Shown: positions 39,477 through 49,913, counted from the first letter of the stretch. The stretch is 64,000 nucleotides of DNA from Aliishimia sp963721175 (GCA_963721175.1 CAVRIG010000004.1:1-64000), one strand, 5' to 3'. Notes: generated from the letters alone by a model not told the origin. A program made the numbers and translations.

Positions 39477-40975
39477 TCACTGCATGACAGGAATGGAGAA
39501 TTCGCCACCCTCCTTGATCCCGCTCGGCCAGCGCGCCGTCACCGTTTTGGTCCGGGTGTAGAACTTGAACGCGTCCGGCCCGTGCTGGTTGAGGTCGCCG
39601 AAAACCGATTTCTTCCAGCCGCCGAAGGTATGGTAGGCCAGCGGCACCGGGATCGGCACGTTGATCCCGACCATCCCGATGTTGATGCGGTTGGCGAAGT
39701 CGCGCGCGGCATCGCCGTCGCGGGTGAAGATCGCGGTGCCATTGCCATATCGTGGTCCATCGCCAGCCCCAGCGCCTCCTCGTAGCTTTGCGCCCGCACG
39801 GTGGAGAGGACCGGGCCGAAGATCTCGTTCTTGTAGATGTCCATGTCCTTCGTCACCCGGTCGAACAGGTGCGGGCCGACGAAGAATCCGTCCTCGTAGC
39901 CCTGCAGCTTGAACCCGCGGCCGTCCACGACCAGCTCCGCGCCCTGGTCGACGCCCGATTGCACCAGCCGCTCGATATTGGCCTTGGCCGCCGCGGTCAC
40001 GACGGGGCCGTAATCCACATCGTCGCCCGCAGTGTAGGGGCCGACCTTCAGCTTCTCGATCCGCGGCACCAGCTTCTCGATCAGGCGGTCGGCGGTGTCG
40101 TCGCCCACCGGAACGGCCACGGAGATCGCCATGCAGCGTTCCCCGCCGCGCCGTAGCCGGCGCCGATCAGCGCATCCGCCGCCTGGTCCATATCCGCGTC
40201 GGGCATGATGATCATGTGGTTCTTGGCGCCGCCGAAACACTGCACGCGCTTGCCGTTCGAACGGCCGCGTGGCATAGATGTACTCGGCGATCGGCGTCGA
40301 GCCGACAAAGCCGATCGACTGCACGACAGGGTGGTGCAGCATTGCGTCCACCGCCTCCTTGTCGCCGTTCACGACCTGCAGGACTGCCTTGGGCAGGCCC
40401 GCTTCCTCCATCAGTTCAGCGAGCATCAGCGGCACCGAAGGATCGCGTTCCGACGGCTTCAGGATGAACGCGTTGCCGCAAGCGAGGGCTGGCGCGAACA
40501 TCCACATCGGGATCATGGCAGGGAAGTTGAAGGGCGTGATTCCGGCTGAAACCCCAAGGGGTTGGCGCATGGAATACATGTCGATGCCGGGCCCTGCGCT
40601 GTCGGTGAACTCGCCCTTCAGCAGCTGCGGCGCGCCGATGCAGTATTCCGCAACCTCGAGCCCACGCTGGACGTCGCCCTTTGCATCCGGGATCGTCTTG
40701 CCATGCTCGCGCGACAGCGCCTCGGCGAGCTTGTCCATGTCGCGGTTGAGCAATGCGACGAACTTCATCATCACCCGTGCCCGGCGCTGCGGGTTCGTCG
40801 CACCCCATTCGGGCTGCGCCTTCGCCGCGATCTCCACTGCCTTCGCGACCTCTTCGGTCGAGGCCAGCGGTACCTTGGCCTGCACTTCGCCCGTGGCGGG
40901 GTTGAAGACATCGGCAAACCGGCCCGATGTGCCGTTGACGTGTGCGCCGTTCAGATAATGGGTGAGTTCCTGCAT
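39477..40975 (-). CDS. mmsA: CoA-acylating methylmalonate-semialdehyde dehydrogenase (frameshifted here)
   Basis: About 499 residues from ATG 40975, with GGGAGG upstream. The aldehyde dehydrogenase fold shows GITPFNFPAMIPMWMFAPAL, SIGFVGSTPIAEYIY and catalytic Cys in GERCMAIS; EIFGPVLS and the ending FKFYTRTKTVTARWP are typical. It converts methylmalonate semialdehyde to propionyl-CoA in valine and inositol catabolism. Breaks lie near 40265, 40145 and 39745. Confidence 0.92.
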
Positions 40976-41281
40976 CCCGACCTCCCTGATTTTCAATTCC
41001 GCTGCAGACTACCCGTGCGGCCGGGCAACGGAAAGAAGCCTCGTGCGAAAATCGACCTTCATCATCACGAAATGCCGCTGTCCCGAAGTGCGGGGAGTTT
41101 GCCGACGTTCAAGGCTTTGCTTGACACGCTCCCGGCTCATGGGGGACGCTAAGTTGTCTCATGGCCATTCAAATCCGGGAATCGGAGACCGAGATCCAAG
41201 AGGCCATGTTACGGTGCAGGGTCGAATGACGCGTTGAACGAAAGTCGGCCACGAGCATCAATTCAGAAACGGAGGCTGTTC
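40976..41281. other. intergenic, divergent promoter region
   Basis: 306 bases between divergent mmsA and the CBS gene. A TTGACA hexamer lies at about 41124-41129 on the plus strand, but no -10 at proper spacing is obvious. No gene or repeat is seen. Confidence 0.4.
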
Positions 41282-41716
41282 ATGCTCGTCCATCAAATCC
41301 TGAAATCGAAGGCCGACGATGCGGTCGTGACCGTGAAACCCGGCACGACGATGCGGGAGGCAGCCGATCTTCTGGCCAAGCACAGGATCGGCACGGTGGT
41401 GATTTCGGAGGACGGTAAACAGCCGATGGGCATCCTGTCCGAACGCGACATCGTACGCGAACTGGCCGATCGCGGCGGCGCGATCCTGACGGAGCCGGTG
41501 GACGGCTTCATGACCTCCAAACTGGTGACCTGTTCGCTGCACGCGAGCGCGGACGCGGTCCTCTCCACGATGACGGAGAAACGGTTCCGTCACATGCCGG
41601 TCATCGAGAACGGTGAGATGGTCGGCATCATCACGCTGGGCGATGTGGTCAAGGCGCGGCTCTCCGAGTTGAAGATGGAGAAGGACGCCCTCGAAGGCAT
41701 GATCATGGGTTACTGA
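41282..41716 (+). CDS. tandem CBS-domain protein
   Basis: 144 residues from ATG 41282, with GGAGG upstream. Two CBS motifs: residues about 8-65 (TMREAADLLAKHRIGTVVI) and about 75-130 (DAVLSTMTEKRFRHMPVIENGEMVGIITLGDVV). The pair forms a Bateman module that binds adenosine nucleotides. A stand-alone regulator with no fused effector domain; partner unknown. Confidence 0.9.
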   Translation: MLVHQILKSKADDAVVTVKPGTTMREAADLLAKHRIGTVVISEDGKQPMGILSERDIVRELADRGGAILTEPVDGFMTSKLVTCSLHASADAVLSTMTEKRFRHMPVIENGEMVGIITLGDVVKARLSELKMEKDALEGMIMGY

Positions 41717-41782
41717 TCCACGGTTGCAATCGCGCGCGGCTTCTGCTGGGTTGCACGCAGGCGGAGACAGGGAGGATGTGCC

Positions 41783-42274
41783 GTGCGCGTGGGACTTTAC
41801 CCGGGGACATTCGACCCGATCACACTGGGCCATCTCGACATCATCCGCCGTGCATCCATGCTGGTGGACAAACTCGTGATCGGCGTGGCGATCAACCGCG
41901 ACAAGGGTCCTCTCTTCTCGCTCGAGGAGCGGGTGGAGATGATCGAGGCGGAGTGCTGCAAGCTCAGCGAGCAGACCGGGACCAACATCGTCGCCCATCC
42001 CTTCGAGAACCTGCTGATCGACTGTGCTCAGGATGTCGGCGCGCAGATCATCGTGCGCGGGCTGCGCGCGGTCGCGGATTTCGAGTACGAATATCAGATG
42101 GTCGGCATGAACAGGACGCTCAACGACAAGATCGAGACCGTGTTCCTGATGGCCGAGGCGCGGCACCAGGCGATCGCCTCGAAGCTCGTGAAGGAGATCG
42201 CGCGACTGAACGGGGATGTCTCGAAATTCGTGACACCCCCTGTCTATGAAGCGCTGAAGGTGAAGTTCGGCTGA
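41783..42274 (+). CDS. coaD: phosphopantetheine adenylyltransferase
   Basis: 163 residues from GTG 41783 with GGAGG upstream. Nucleotidyltransferase signature GLYPGTFDPITLGHLDIIRRA (T/HxGH), and the R-rich IIVRGLRAVADFEYEYQM loop. It catalyses the penultimate step of coenzyme A synthesis, 4'-phosphopantetheine plus ATP to dephospho-CoA. The frame is intact and the length is typical. Confidence 0.97.
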   Translation: MRVGLYPGTFDPITLGHLDIIRRASMLVDKLVIGVAINRDKGPLFSLEERVEMIEAECCKLSEQTGTNIVAHPFENLLIDCAQDVGAQIIVRGLRAVADFEYEYQMVGMNRTLNDKIETVFLMAEARHQAIASKLVKEIARLNGDVSKFVTPPVYEALKVKFG

Positions 42275-42293
42275 AGGGCGCCGGCTCGCGGTT

Positions 42294-43304
42294 TCAGCGA
42301 AGCTTGCCCATCGCCGTCGCCGTGTCGAGCATGCGGTTCGAGAACCCCCACTCATTGTCGTACCAAGACATCACCCGCACCATGTTGCCCCCGAGCATCT
42401 TGGTCTGGTCGAGTGCCACGACACTCGAATGCGAATCATGGTTGAAATCGACCGAAACGGTCGGCCGGTCCTCGACCCCCAATATGCCCTTGAGAGGGCC
42501 CGCTTCCGACGCTGCCTGAAGGGCTGCGTTCACCTCGTCCGGGCTCGCGTCACGCTCGAGTTCCGCCACCATGTCCACGCAGGACACATTGGGTGTCGGC
42601 ACCCGGATCGCCTGGCCGGTGAACCGCCCCTCGAGTTCGGGCAGGACCAGCCCAACGGCCTCGGCGGCGCCCGTGGATGTCGGGATCATCGACAGGGCCG
42701 CGGCGCGCGCGCGGTGCAGGTCCGAATGCGCCGTGTCATGCGTCGGCTGATCGCCGGTATAGGCGTGAATGGTCGTCATCATCGCGCGGCGGATGCCGAA
42801 GGTGTCGTTCAAGACCTTGGCAACCGGCGCGAGGCAGTTGGTCGTGCAGCTCGCATTCGAGACGACCTTGTCTTCCGCGGTCAGCGTCTCGTGGTTGACG
42901 CCGTAGACGATCGTCTTGGGCTTGGGCGAGCCCTTGGCCGGCGCGGAGATCAGCACGGCGCCCGCGCCCGCGTCGAGATGCGGCTGGACCTTTTCGATGC
43001 TCGTGAAAATCCCAGTGCATTCCAGCACGATATCGATGTCGGACCAGGGCAGATCGGCCGGATTGCGCTCTGCCGTGATCCGTATGGGTCCGGTACCGGC
43101 ATCCATCGTGTCGCCGTCGACCGTGACCCGGCGACCCAGCCGGCCGTGCACGGAATCGAATTCGAGCAGATGCGCGTTCGTGGCCGGCGCAGCCAGATCG
43201 TTTATGGCGATCACCTGCAGATCGGTGCGCCCCGTTTCGATCAGCGCGCGCAACACGTTGCGTCCGATCCGTCCGAACCCGTTTATCGCGATTTTCAGCG
43301 TCAT
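42294..43304 (-). CDS. gap: glyceraldehyde-3-phosphate dehydrogenase, type I
   Basis: 336 residues from ATG 43304 (MTLKIAINGFGRIGRNVL). Rossmann GxGxxG at the start; Asp in INDLAAPATNA suggests NAD preference. The catalytic Cys is in SNASCTTNCLAPVAKV near residue 152, with phosphate-site STGAAEAV. Central glycolytic/gluconeogenic enzyme. Convergent with coaD (19-base gap). Alphaproteobacteria often have more than one gap copy, so the metabolic direction of this one is uncertain. Confidence 0.96.
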   Translation of the reverse strand: MTLKIAINGFGRIGRNVLRALIETGRTDLQVIAINDLAAPATNAHLLEFDSVHGRLGRRVTVDGDTMDAGTGPIRITAERNPADLPWSDIDIVLECTGIFTSIEKVQPHLDAGAGAVLISAPAKGSPKPKTIVYGVNHETLTAEDKVVSNASCTTNCLAPVAKVLNDTFGIRRAMMTTIHAYTGDQPTHDTAHSDLHRARAAALSMIPTSTGAAEAVGLVLPELEGRFTGQAIRVPTPNVSCVDMVAELERDASPDEVNAALQAASEAGPLKGILGVEDRPTVSVDFNHDSHSSVVALDQTKMLGGNMVRVMSWYDNEWGFSNRMLDTATAMGKLR

Positions 43305-43738
43305 GGCGCCCCCCTGTAACACGCTTCCGATTTCATTTCTGGCACAAGTCGTTCTGGCAACAAGTGGTCAGCGCCAAGAACCTTTCTCTTTGCCCAATGT
43401 CAACCCGAAGTCGGCGCGTGGCATCCTCCGGAACCGCAAGCGGCGCGGAGTATGTCCCGCAACATCGACGAGTGGATGTGTCCGGCGATACCAACTCGGA
43501 TCGTCACTCGACGTCGCATTCGATGATCAGTCCCCGCACTATGCTCCATTAACCGGAATCAGCGTCCTGGAAATGCCCTGAACGCTTATAAATCAGTCTG
43601 TTATAGATGACCTCGGCACGTGAATTGCCGGGTTGCGCCGGCAGCCACGCTGACAGTATACGCGGGATCAATTGCAAGATTGCGCCTCAGCCCTAGTTGG
43701 CGCGGGATTGTGACCACAGGCAGGCAGGAAGGCTGAAT
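43305..43738. other. intergenic, divergent promoter region
   Basis: 434 bases between divergent gap and the DUF808 gene. AT-rich around 43575-43605 (TTATAAATCA...TTATAGAT), suitable for a -10 element. Short ORFs are not protein-like. No repeat is seen. Confidence 0.4.
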
Positions 43739-44707
43739 ATGAGCGGTTTGCTGGCGCTTCTGGACGACGTGGCGGGAATCGCCAAGATCGCGGCCTCCTC
43801 CGTCGACGACGTGATCGGACAGGCTACCAAGGCCGGTGCGAAAGCGGCGGGTGCGGTCATAGATGATGCCGCCGTGGCGCCGAAATACGTGCAGGGCTTC
43901 TCTGCCGATCGCGAATTGCCGATCATCTGGCGCATCACGCGCGGGTCCATGATCAACAAGCTGGTGTTCCTGCTTCCGGCGGGTCTCGCGCTCTCGAACT
44001 TCGCGCCGTGGGCGATTTCTCCGCTCCTGATGCTGGGCGGGACCTACCTTTGCTTCGAAGGCGCCGAAAAGGTGGCGCACGCGTTGGGCTGGGGGCACGG
44101 GCACGAGGATTTTCCGCACAAGGAAAAGGTGGTCAAGGATCCTGCCCACCTCGAGGAGGAAAAGGCAAAGGGCGCGATAAAGACCGACTTCATCCTGTCG
44201 GCCGAGATCATGACGATTTCCCTCGCTGCAATCCCGGAGAGCAGTTTCTGGATGGAAGCCGCGACGCTGGCTGCCGTCGCGATCATGATCACGGTCGCGG
44301 TCTATGGCGCCGTGGCGTTGATCGTGAAGGCCGACGACCTCGGGCTGGCGATGGTGAAGCACGGACGGCTCGGCCTCACCCGGTGGCTGGGGAAGGGGAT
44401 CGTGAAGTTCATGCCGTATTTCATGTGGATGCTGACGGTGGTCGGAACCGCCGCCATGCTGTGGGTTGGCGGCTCCATCATCATCCACGGGCTCGAGGAG
44501 TTGGGCTGGGGTTGGCTCGGCCATCATATCCACGACTGGGCTTCTGCGGTGGGGCACGTGCTGCCTGACGGACTGGTGAGCACCGGCGAATGGCTGGCCA
44601 AGGCGGTGATGGACGGTGTCTTCGGACTGGCGTTGGGGATGGTGCTGATCCCGCTTGGCGAACGCGTCGTCACGCCGGTCTGGCGGGCTGTCTTCGTGCG
44701 CAGCTAG
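43739..44707 (+). CDS. DUF808 (YedI-like) inner-membrane protein
   Basis: 322 residues from ATG 43739, with AGGAAGG upstream. MSGLLALLDDVAGIAKIAASSVDD and the Ala/Gly-rich KAGAKAAGAVIDDAAVAPKY are the DUF808 N-terminal signature; several membrane helices follow (KLVFLLPAGLALSNFAPWAI, LAAVAIMITVAVYGAVALIV, WMLTVVGTAAMLWVGGSIII). Conserved but functionally unassigned. The frame is intact. Confidence 0.9.
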   Translation: MSGLLALLDDVAGIAKIAASSVDDVIGQATKAGAKAAGAVIDDAAVAPKYVQGFSADRELPIIWRITRGSMINKLVFLLPAGLALSNFAPWAISPLLMLGGTYLCFEGAEKVAHALGWGHGHEDFPHKEKVVKDPAHLEEEKAKGAIKTDFILSAEIMTISLAAIPESSFWMEAATLAAVAIMITVAVYGAVALIVKADDLGLAMVKHGRLGLTRWLGKGIVKFMPYFMWMLTVVGTAAMLWVGGSIIIHGLEELGWGWLGHHIHDWASAVGHVLPDGLVSTGEWLAKAVMDGVFGLALGMVLIPLGERVVTPVWRAVFVRS

Positions 44708-44785
44708 GGCTGTCGTGGCGGCAAGTCGCGCAAGATCCGGTGATGACATCTTGTACTCCCGGCTTGGCAGGATATCCATCATCCG

Positions 44786-46216
44786 ATGACCGAAGACAAT
44801 GGCATGATCGGGCCGATCCTCCTGTTGGATCAGATCGCGGACGGGCGCATCCATCTTGCGGCCCTGTTCATTGCGTCAGATGACCGGATGCCGGGTCCGA
44901 TCGAGTTCGATGGTCGCGAGGCGCTGCCGCAGCGGTTCGCAACCGCCGCCGGCATGACCGCCTTCCGCGCGCGGTTCGACGTGCCTGCGGATCGCGCGTC
45001 GCGGTACTCGTGGGACGGCACGGTCTTCGACCTGGCGAGCGATCTCACCGGCGATCTGCGCATCGCCTATGTCTCCTGCAACGGTGAGGAAAGCGGCGAT
45101 CTCGACCGGCAGGCAGACGAACGCAACGCCGTCTGGGCGCAACTCTGCGCCGAACACCGCGCGGCGCCGTTCGGGCTGCTCCTTCACGGGGGAGACCAGA
45201 TCTATGCAGACGAGGCGACGCAGGGTCATCCGCTGAGCGATGGCTGGCCGGATGACGTGCCGCAGTCGCCGTCGCAATCGGATCTCGATGATCTGCGCAC
45301 ACATCTGCGGGCGCGATTCTGGCGACGCTATGTCGACATATATAGTATGCCGGAGTTTGCGTGGATCGCCGCGCGGGTTCCGTCGCTGATGCAATGGGAC
45401 GATCACGACATCTGCGACGGCTGGGGCTCCCAGATGCCTGAAGCCACGGAGTCCAAAGTCGGAAAGGTGCTCTTTGCCGTGGCCCGCGAGGTTTGCCTGG
45501 TGTTCCAGCACGGCGCGACGGATGGCGACCTTCCGGCGCGGTTCCGGCGGGCGGACGGGCACCATATCGGGTGGTCCGTCACAGGGCCGGACTTCCGCAT
45601 CGTTGCCCCCGACCTGCGATCTCAGCGGACGCGGCGACAGGTCATGGACGATGCGGGCTGGCGCATGATGGAGGACGTGGCCGCCGAACCGTTTCGCGGT
45701 CAGACGCTCCTGATGTCGAGCGTTCCGCTGCTCGGACCACGCCTGTCGCTTCTCGAATCGATGATGGGGATCGTTCCGAAGATGCAGGAATACGAGGACG
45801 ACCTGCGTGACCAGTGGCAGAGCCGCGCGCACCGCGACTTATGGCAGCGGATGCTGAAGCTTGTGATGAAGATGACGGAGGCTGGCGGACAGACCGTTGC
45901 CTGCGTCTCGGGCGAGATCCATCTGGCCACGCGGGCGACGATGGACCTGACGGAGGGGCGCAAGCTGCATCAACTCGTGGCGTCCGGGATTTCGCACCGT
46001 GCACCGCCACAGGCCTGGGCGCGCACGCTGGGCCTGCTGGCGACGCTGGGGGAGGATCCATTGCCCGATCATCCGATCCGCATCGAGCCGCTGCCGGGGC
46101 AATCGACGCGTTACGTGGCGGACCGGAATTACCTCATGCTCGAGCGTAAGGACGGCGGCTGGTCCGCGCGCTGGTACCTTGAAAGCACGGGCATGACGCC
46201 GGATCTCGCGATCTGA
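44786..46216 (+). CDS. alkaline phosphatase D-like metallophosphoesterase
   Basis: 476 residues. PhoD-type motifs: RIAYVSCNG near 92, GLLLHGGDQIYAD near 131, LMQWDDHDICDGWGS near 200, and the late metal site VACVSGEIHLATRAT near 375. These bind the Fe/Ca or bimetal centre of PhoD-like phosphodiesterases. No Tat signal is present, so unlike secreted PhoD it should be cytoplasmic. Substrate unknown. Convergent with tkt, 24 bases apart. Confidence 0.85.
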   Translation: MTEDNGMIGPILLLDQIADGRIHLAALFIASDDRMPGPIEFDGREALPQRFATAAGMTAFRARFDVPADRASRYSWDGTVFDLASDLTGDLRIAYVSCNGEESGDLDRQADERNAVWAQLCAEHRAAPFGLLLHGGDQIYADEATQGHPLSDGWPDDVPQSPSQSDLDDLRTHLRARFWRRYVDIYSMPEFAWIAARVPSLMQWDDHDICDGWGSQMPEATESKVGKVLFAVAREVCLVFQHGATDGDLPARFRRADGHHIGWSVTGPDFRIVAPDLRSQRTRRQVMDDAGWRMMEDVAAEPFRGQTLLMSSVPLLGPRLSLLESMMGIVPKMQEYEDDLRDQWQSRAHRDLWQRMLKLVMKMTEAGGQTVACVSGEIHLATRATMDLTEGRKLHQLVASGISHRAPPQAWARTLGLLATLGEDPLPDHPIRIEPLPGQSTRYVADRNYLMLERKDGGWSARWYLESTGMTPDLAI

Positions 46217-46240
46217 AGCGAGGTTCCGATGCGAGAGGGG

Positions 46241-48275
46241 TCAGAGCAGAGCCTTCGCCCGCTCTGCGACCACCGCGGCTGTGATCCCGAACTTCTCGAA
46301 CAGCGTCTCCGCCGGGGCGGAAGAGCCGAAGCGTCGACATGCCTACGAAATCCGCCTTCGCCTCGCGCCCGCGCTCGCCCAAAAGCCAGCGGTCCCAGCC
46401 TTGGCGCACCGCGGCTTCGACGCCGACGCGGACCGGGCCGCCGGGCAGCACGCGCTTGCGGTAGGCGTCGTCCTGCGCGGCGAAAAGCTCCATGCAGGGC
46501 ATCGACACGACCCGCGTCCCGATACCGTCTTCCTGCAGCAGGTCGCGTGCGTCCAGGGCGACCGAGACCTCGGAGCCGGTGGCGATCAGGATCACCTCCG
46601 CTTGCCCTCGGCATCGGCCAGTACGTAGGCGCCCTGCGAGGTCATGTTCCTGTTGCGGTGCTGCGTCCGCAGCGTCGGGAGACCCTGGCGCGTCAGCGAC
46701 AGCACCGACGGCGTCCCGGTCGAGGTCAGCGCCAGCTCCCACGCTTCTGCCGTCTCGATCGTGTCGCAGGGCCGGAAGACGCGGGTGTTGGGCGTCGCCC
46801 GGCTGATGGCGAGATGCTCGACCGGCTGGTGCGTCGGCCCGTCCTCGCCCAGCCCGATGCTGTCATGGGTCATCACGAAGACGGTCGGGATCCTTCATCA
46901 GCGCGGCAAGCCGCATCGCCGGGCGGGCGTAGTCGGTGAAGCACATGAACGTGCCGCCATAGGGCCGGATGCCGCCATGCAGCGCCATGCCGTTCATCGC
47001 CGCCGCCATGCCGTGCTCGCGGATGCCCCAATGGATGTAGCGCCCGCCGCGGTTGTTCGACGTCGAAGATGCCCAGGTCGGCCGTCCGCGTGTTGTTGGA
47101 CCCGGTGAGGTCCGCGGAGCCGCCGACCGTTTCCGGCATGATCGGGTTCACCACCTCCAGAACGCGTTCGGAACTCGCCCGCGTGGCGAGCTTCGGTGCG
47201 GCCTCCGACATCTGTTTCTTCAGCGCCTTGATCGTCGAGCGCAAAGCTTCTTCGGGGGCTCGCCCGCCATCACGCGATCGAACTCCGCACGCTTGGATTT
47301 CGACAGGCCGTCGAGGCGCCCGGCCCATTCCGCGCGCGCCTCCGCCCCGCGGCTGCCGATCTGCTCCCACGCCGACTTGATCTCCGCGGGAATGTCGAAG
47401 GGCGCATGTGGTCCAGCCCTAGCCGTCCTGCGCCGCGGTGTTCTGCGCATCGTCTGTCAGTGCGCCGTGACCCTTGGCCGTGTCCTGCGCCGCGTGGCCC
47501 AGCGCGATATGCGTCTTGCAGGCGATCATCGTGGGCAGGCTCGAGGTCCTGGCGCGCGTGAGCGCCGCGTCGATCGCGGTCGGATCATGGCCGTCGATCT
47601 CCATCACCTCCCAGCCCGCGGCCTGGAAGCGGCCGACCTGGTCGGTACGGTCCGACAGCTCCAGCTTGCCGTCGATGGTGATGTTGTTGTTGTCCCACAG
47701 CACGATCAGCCGTGACAGACGCTGCCGGCCGGCGATCCCGATGGCCTCGTGGCTCACGCCCTCCATCAGGCAGCCGTCGCCCGCGATGACATAGGTGTGG
47801 TGGTCCACGATCTTCTTGCCGAACTGCGCGCGCAGGATTTCTTCGGCAATGGCGAAGCCGACGGAATTGCGCGAGCCCCTGGCCCAGCGGACCGGTGGTG
47901 GTTTCGATTCCGGGGGCCAGAAAATTCTCCGGGTGCCCCGCGGTCTTCGATCCCCACTGGCGGAAATTCTTTATTTCTTCCAGGGTGATATGCGGCGTAG
48001 CCTGTCAGGTAGAGCAGGGCATAGAGCAGCATAGAGCCATGTCCGGCCGACAGGATGAACCGGTCGCGGTCGGGCCAATCCGGTGCGGCGGCATCGAATT
48101 TCAGGTGGTTGCGAAAGAGCACCGTGGCCACGTCGGCCATGCCGATCGGCATGCCGGAATGACCGGAATTCGCCGCGGCCACCGCATCGAGAGCCAGGGC
48201 GCGGATGGCGGTGGCCTTGGTCCAGTGGTCGGAATGCGCCGCGCGCAGGGTTGCAATGTCCACGGGATCGGTCAT
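46241..48275 (-). CDS. tkt: transketolase (frameshifted here)
   Basis: ThDP enzyme of the pentose-phosphate and Calvin pathways. ATG 48275 (MTDPVDIATL). AANSGHSGMPIGMADVA and ILSAGHGSMLLYALLYL near the N-terminus; ThDP motif VIAGDGCLMEGVSHEAIGIA..LIVLWDNNNITIDG; Pyr domain SADLTGSNNTRT and MTHDSIGLGEDGPTHQPVEH; C-terminal LIATGSEVSVAL, ending EKFGITAAVVAERAKALL to TGA 46241-46243. Several indels (near 47905, 47420, 47270, 47060, 46880, 46600, 46340). About 675 residues. Confidence 0.94.
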
Positions 48276-48537
48276 GAGCTGGTTCACGGGACGGGTCTCC
48301 TTCGCGCGGTTCCGCAGGGCTTGAGCCGCGTGCATAGCAGCCGTCGGGGCAAGGTCAAGACGAACGCACCGGCGGCGTTACGCCGACACTTGAACTCCTC
48401 CACGCAAGTCCTTGATCGTGAAGGGGCGCATTTTCCGAAAGCATTGGCTAGACTGCGAGGCACATGCGCGGTTTGGCGATTCGTTCGAGGGAACGGCCGC
48501 CGCCGCGAAACGATGGAAAAAGCATGAGAGACAGGGG

Positions 48538-49035
48538 ATGAGCAACATCGAGGACTTGCAGGCGCGCATCACGGCGGCGCTGGAGCGGCTGGCCAAGGGC
48601 GTGGACAGACTGGACCCCGGGTCCGGCGGCGATGTGGCCGCGTTGGAGGCACAGCTGGAGGAAGAAAGGGTTGCGTCTGCGCAGCTCCAGGAACGGCTTC
48701 GCGCGCTCAAGGAAAAGCAGGCGGCGGAACTGAAGGCTGCCGAGGCGCAGACACAGGAGACCCGTGCCAGGATCGATGCGCTGGACGTGGAGTTGCAGCG
48801 ATTGCGCAAGTCGAACACGGCGCTGCGCGAGGCCAACGCGGCATTGCGCGAGGCCAACGAGGCGGGGGTCGCCGACCCGGGCCTGATCAACAAATCCATG
48901 CTGGCCGAGCTGGAAGCGATGCGCGCCGCCCGTTCGGCGGATGTGGCGGAGGCGAGCGCGATCCTGTCTGCGCTGGCACCGCTGCTCGAGGATGCTGGCG
49001 CTCCGCAGGACGAGGAGGAGGCAGCGAATGCCTGA
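48538..49035 (+). CDS. coiled-coil protein upstream of zapA
   Basis: 165 residues from ATG 48538. Residues about 35-115 are a continuous heptad-rich coiled coil with repeated ALREANAALREANEAG. No signal peptide or membrane helix. It overlaps zapA by 8 bases, so it is translationally coupled to it; a role with ZapA at the FtsZ ring, or in ZapA dosage, is an inference from position. The family is not otherwise recognised. Confidence 0.8.
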   Translation: MSNIEDLQARITAALERLAKGVDRLDPGSGGDVAALEAQLEEERVASAQLQERLRALKEKQAAELKAAEAQTQETRARIDALDVELQRLRKSNTALREANAALREANEAGVADPGLINKSMLAELEAMRAARSADVAEASAILSALAPLLEDAGAPQDEEEAANA

Positions 49036-49420
49036 AGTGACGATCGAGATCGGCGGGCGCAGGTTCGAGGTGGCCTGTCAGGAGGGCGAGGAGCGGTATC
49101 TTCAGTCGGCCGCGAAGATGCTGGACGAAGAGGCGCGGGTCCTGGCCGAACAGGTGGGCAGGATGCCCGAGTCCCGGATGCTGCTGATGGCGGGTCTGAT
49201 GCTGGCCGACAAGGCCGCCAGCGTCGAGGACCGCGTCGCCGAGGTTCAGGCCAAACTGGATGAGCGGGAAGCCGAGCTAGAGGGTTTGCGCAACATGGCC
49301 GCGCCCGAGCCCGAGCGGATCGAGGTTCCAGTGATCCCCGACAGCGTCACCGATACGTTGGCGGAGATCGCGGCACGTGCCGAGGCGCTCGCTGCGGCAG
49401 TGGAGGAGAAGGCGGGCTGA
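49028..49420 (+). CDS. zapA: cell division protein ZapA
   Basis: 130 residues from ATG 49028. MPEVTIEIGGRRFEVACQEGEE is the ZapA N-terminal signature, followed by YLQSAAKMLDEEARVL and a C-terminal coiled coil from about residue 70. ZapA cross-links FtsZ protofilaments. The tail after residue 95 is longer than in E. coli ZapA (109 aa) and ends in an Ala/Glu helix. Coupled to the preceding coiled-coil gene. Confidence 0.9.
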   Translation: MPEVTIEIGGRRFEVACQEGEERYLQSAAKMLDEEARVLAEQVGRMPESRMLLMAGLMLADKAASVEDRVAEVQAKLDEREAELEGLRNMAAPEPERIEVPVIPDSVTDTLAEIAARAEALAAAVEEKAG

Positions 49421-49554
49421 GGCTGCAGCCCGCGCAACCTGAATTGTCCCAATGCGGAGGGCTCCATGATCCAGCTTGCTCCCGTCGCCAGGCGCACATA
49501 AAGGCGCAAGACGCCCGTCAGCGAATGACCCTGGCGACCTTTGGTGCAGCTCAG
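49417..49554 (+). ncRNA. candidate 6S-like structured RNA after zapA
   Basis: The zapA-grxD gap folds on paper: CTGAG-g-CTGCA (49417-49427) pairs with TGCAGCTCAG (49545-49554) as a 10-bp closing stem, and GTCGCCAGG (49484-49492) pairs perfectly with CCTGGCGAC (49530-49538), leaving a large asymmetric bubble. In many proteobacteria the 6S RNA gene ssrS follows zapA, and the size (about 138 nt) is near the lower end. The strand and identity are unproven. Confidence 0.3.
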
Positions 49555-49913
49555 CCGTTCGCTTCGCGGATCTTGTCGGCGGCGTCCTTGTCATAGGTCA
49601 CGCCGCTCTGCTCGAAGAGCGTGTCGAGTTCGCCGGACAGCGTCATCTCCGTGATGATGTCGCAGCCGCCCACGAATTCGCCCTTCACGTAAAGCTGCGG
49701 GATCGTCGGCCAATCGGAATACTCCTTGATTCCCTGCCGCACGCCTTCGTCTTCGAGGACGTTCACGTCCTGGAATTCCACGCCCATGTAGTTCAGCACT
49801 CCGGCCACGCGAGAGGAGAAGCCGCATTGCGGCATCGACTTCGTGCCCTTCATGAAGAGCACCACGTCATTGGCGGAAACGGTTTCGCTGATCTTTGTCT
49901 GTGCATCGCTCAT
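49551..49913 (-). CDS. grxD: monothiol glutaredoxin (CGFS type)
   Basis: 120 residues. The monothiol active site CGFS is at MPQCGFSSRVAGVLN near residue 30, with GSH-binding WPTIPQLYVKGEFVGGCDI near 70. Grx4-type proteins carry a glutathione-ligated 2Fe-2S cluster and pair with BolA in iron sensing and cluster transfer; bolA lies just upstream, with one small membrane-protein gene between them. Confidence 0.96.
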   Translation of the reverse strand: MSDAQTKISETVSANDVVLFMKGTKSMPQCGFSSRVAGVLNYMGVEFQDVNVLEDEGVRQGIKEYSDWPTIPQLYVKGEFVGGCDIITEMTLSGELDTLFEQSGVTYDKDAADKIREANG

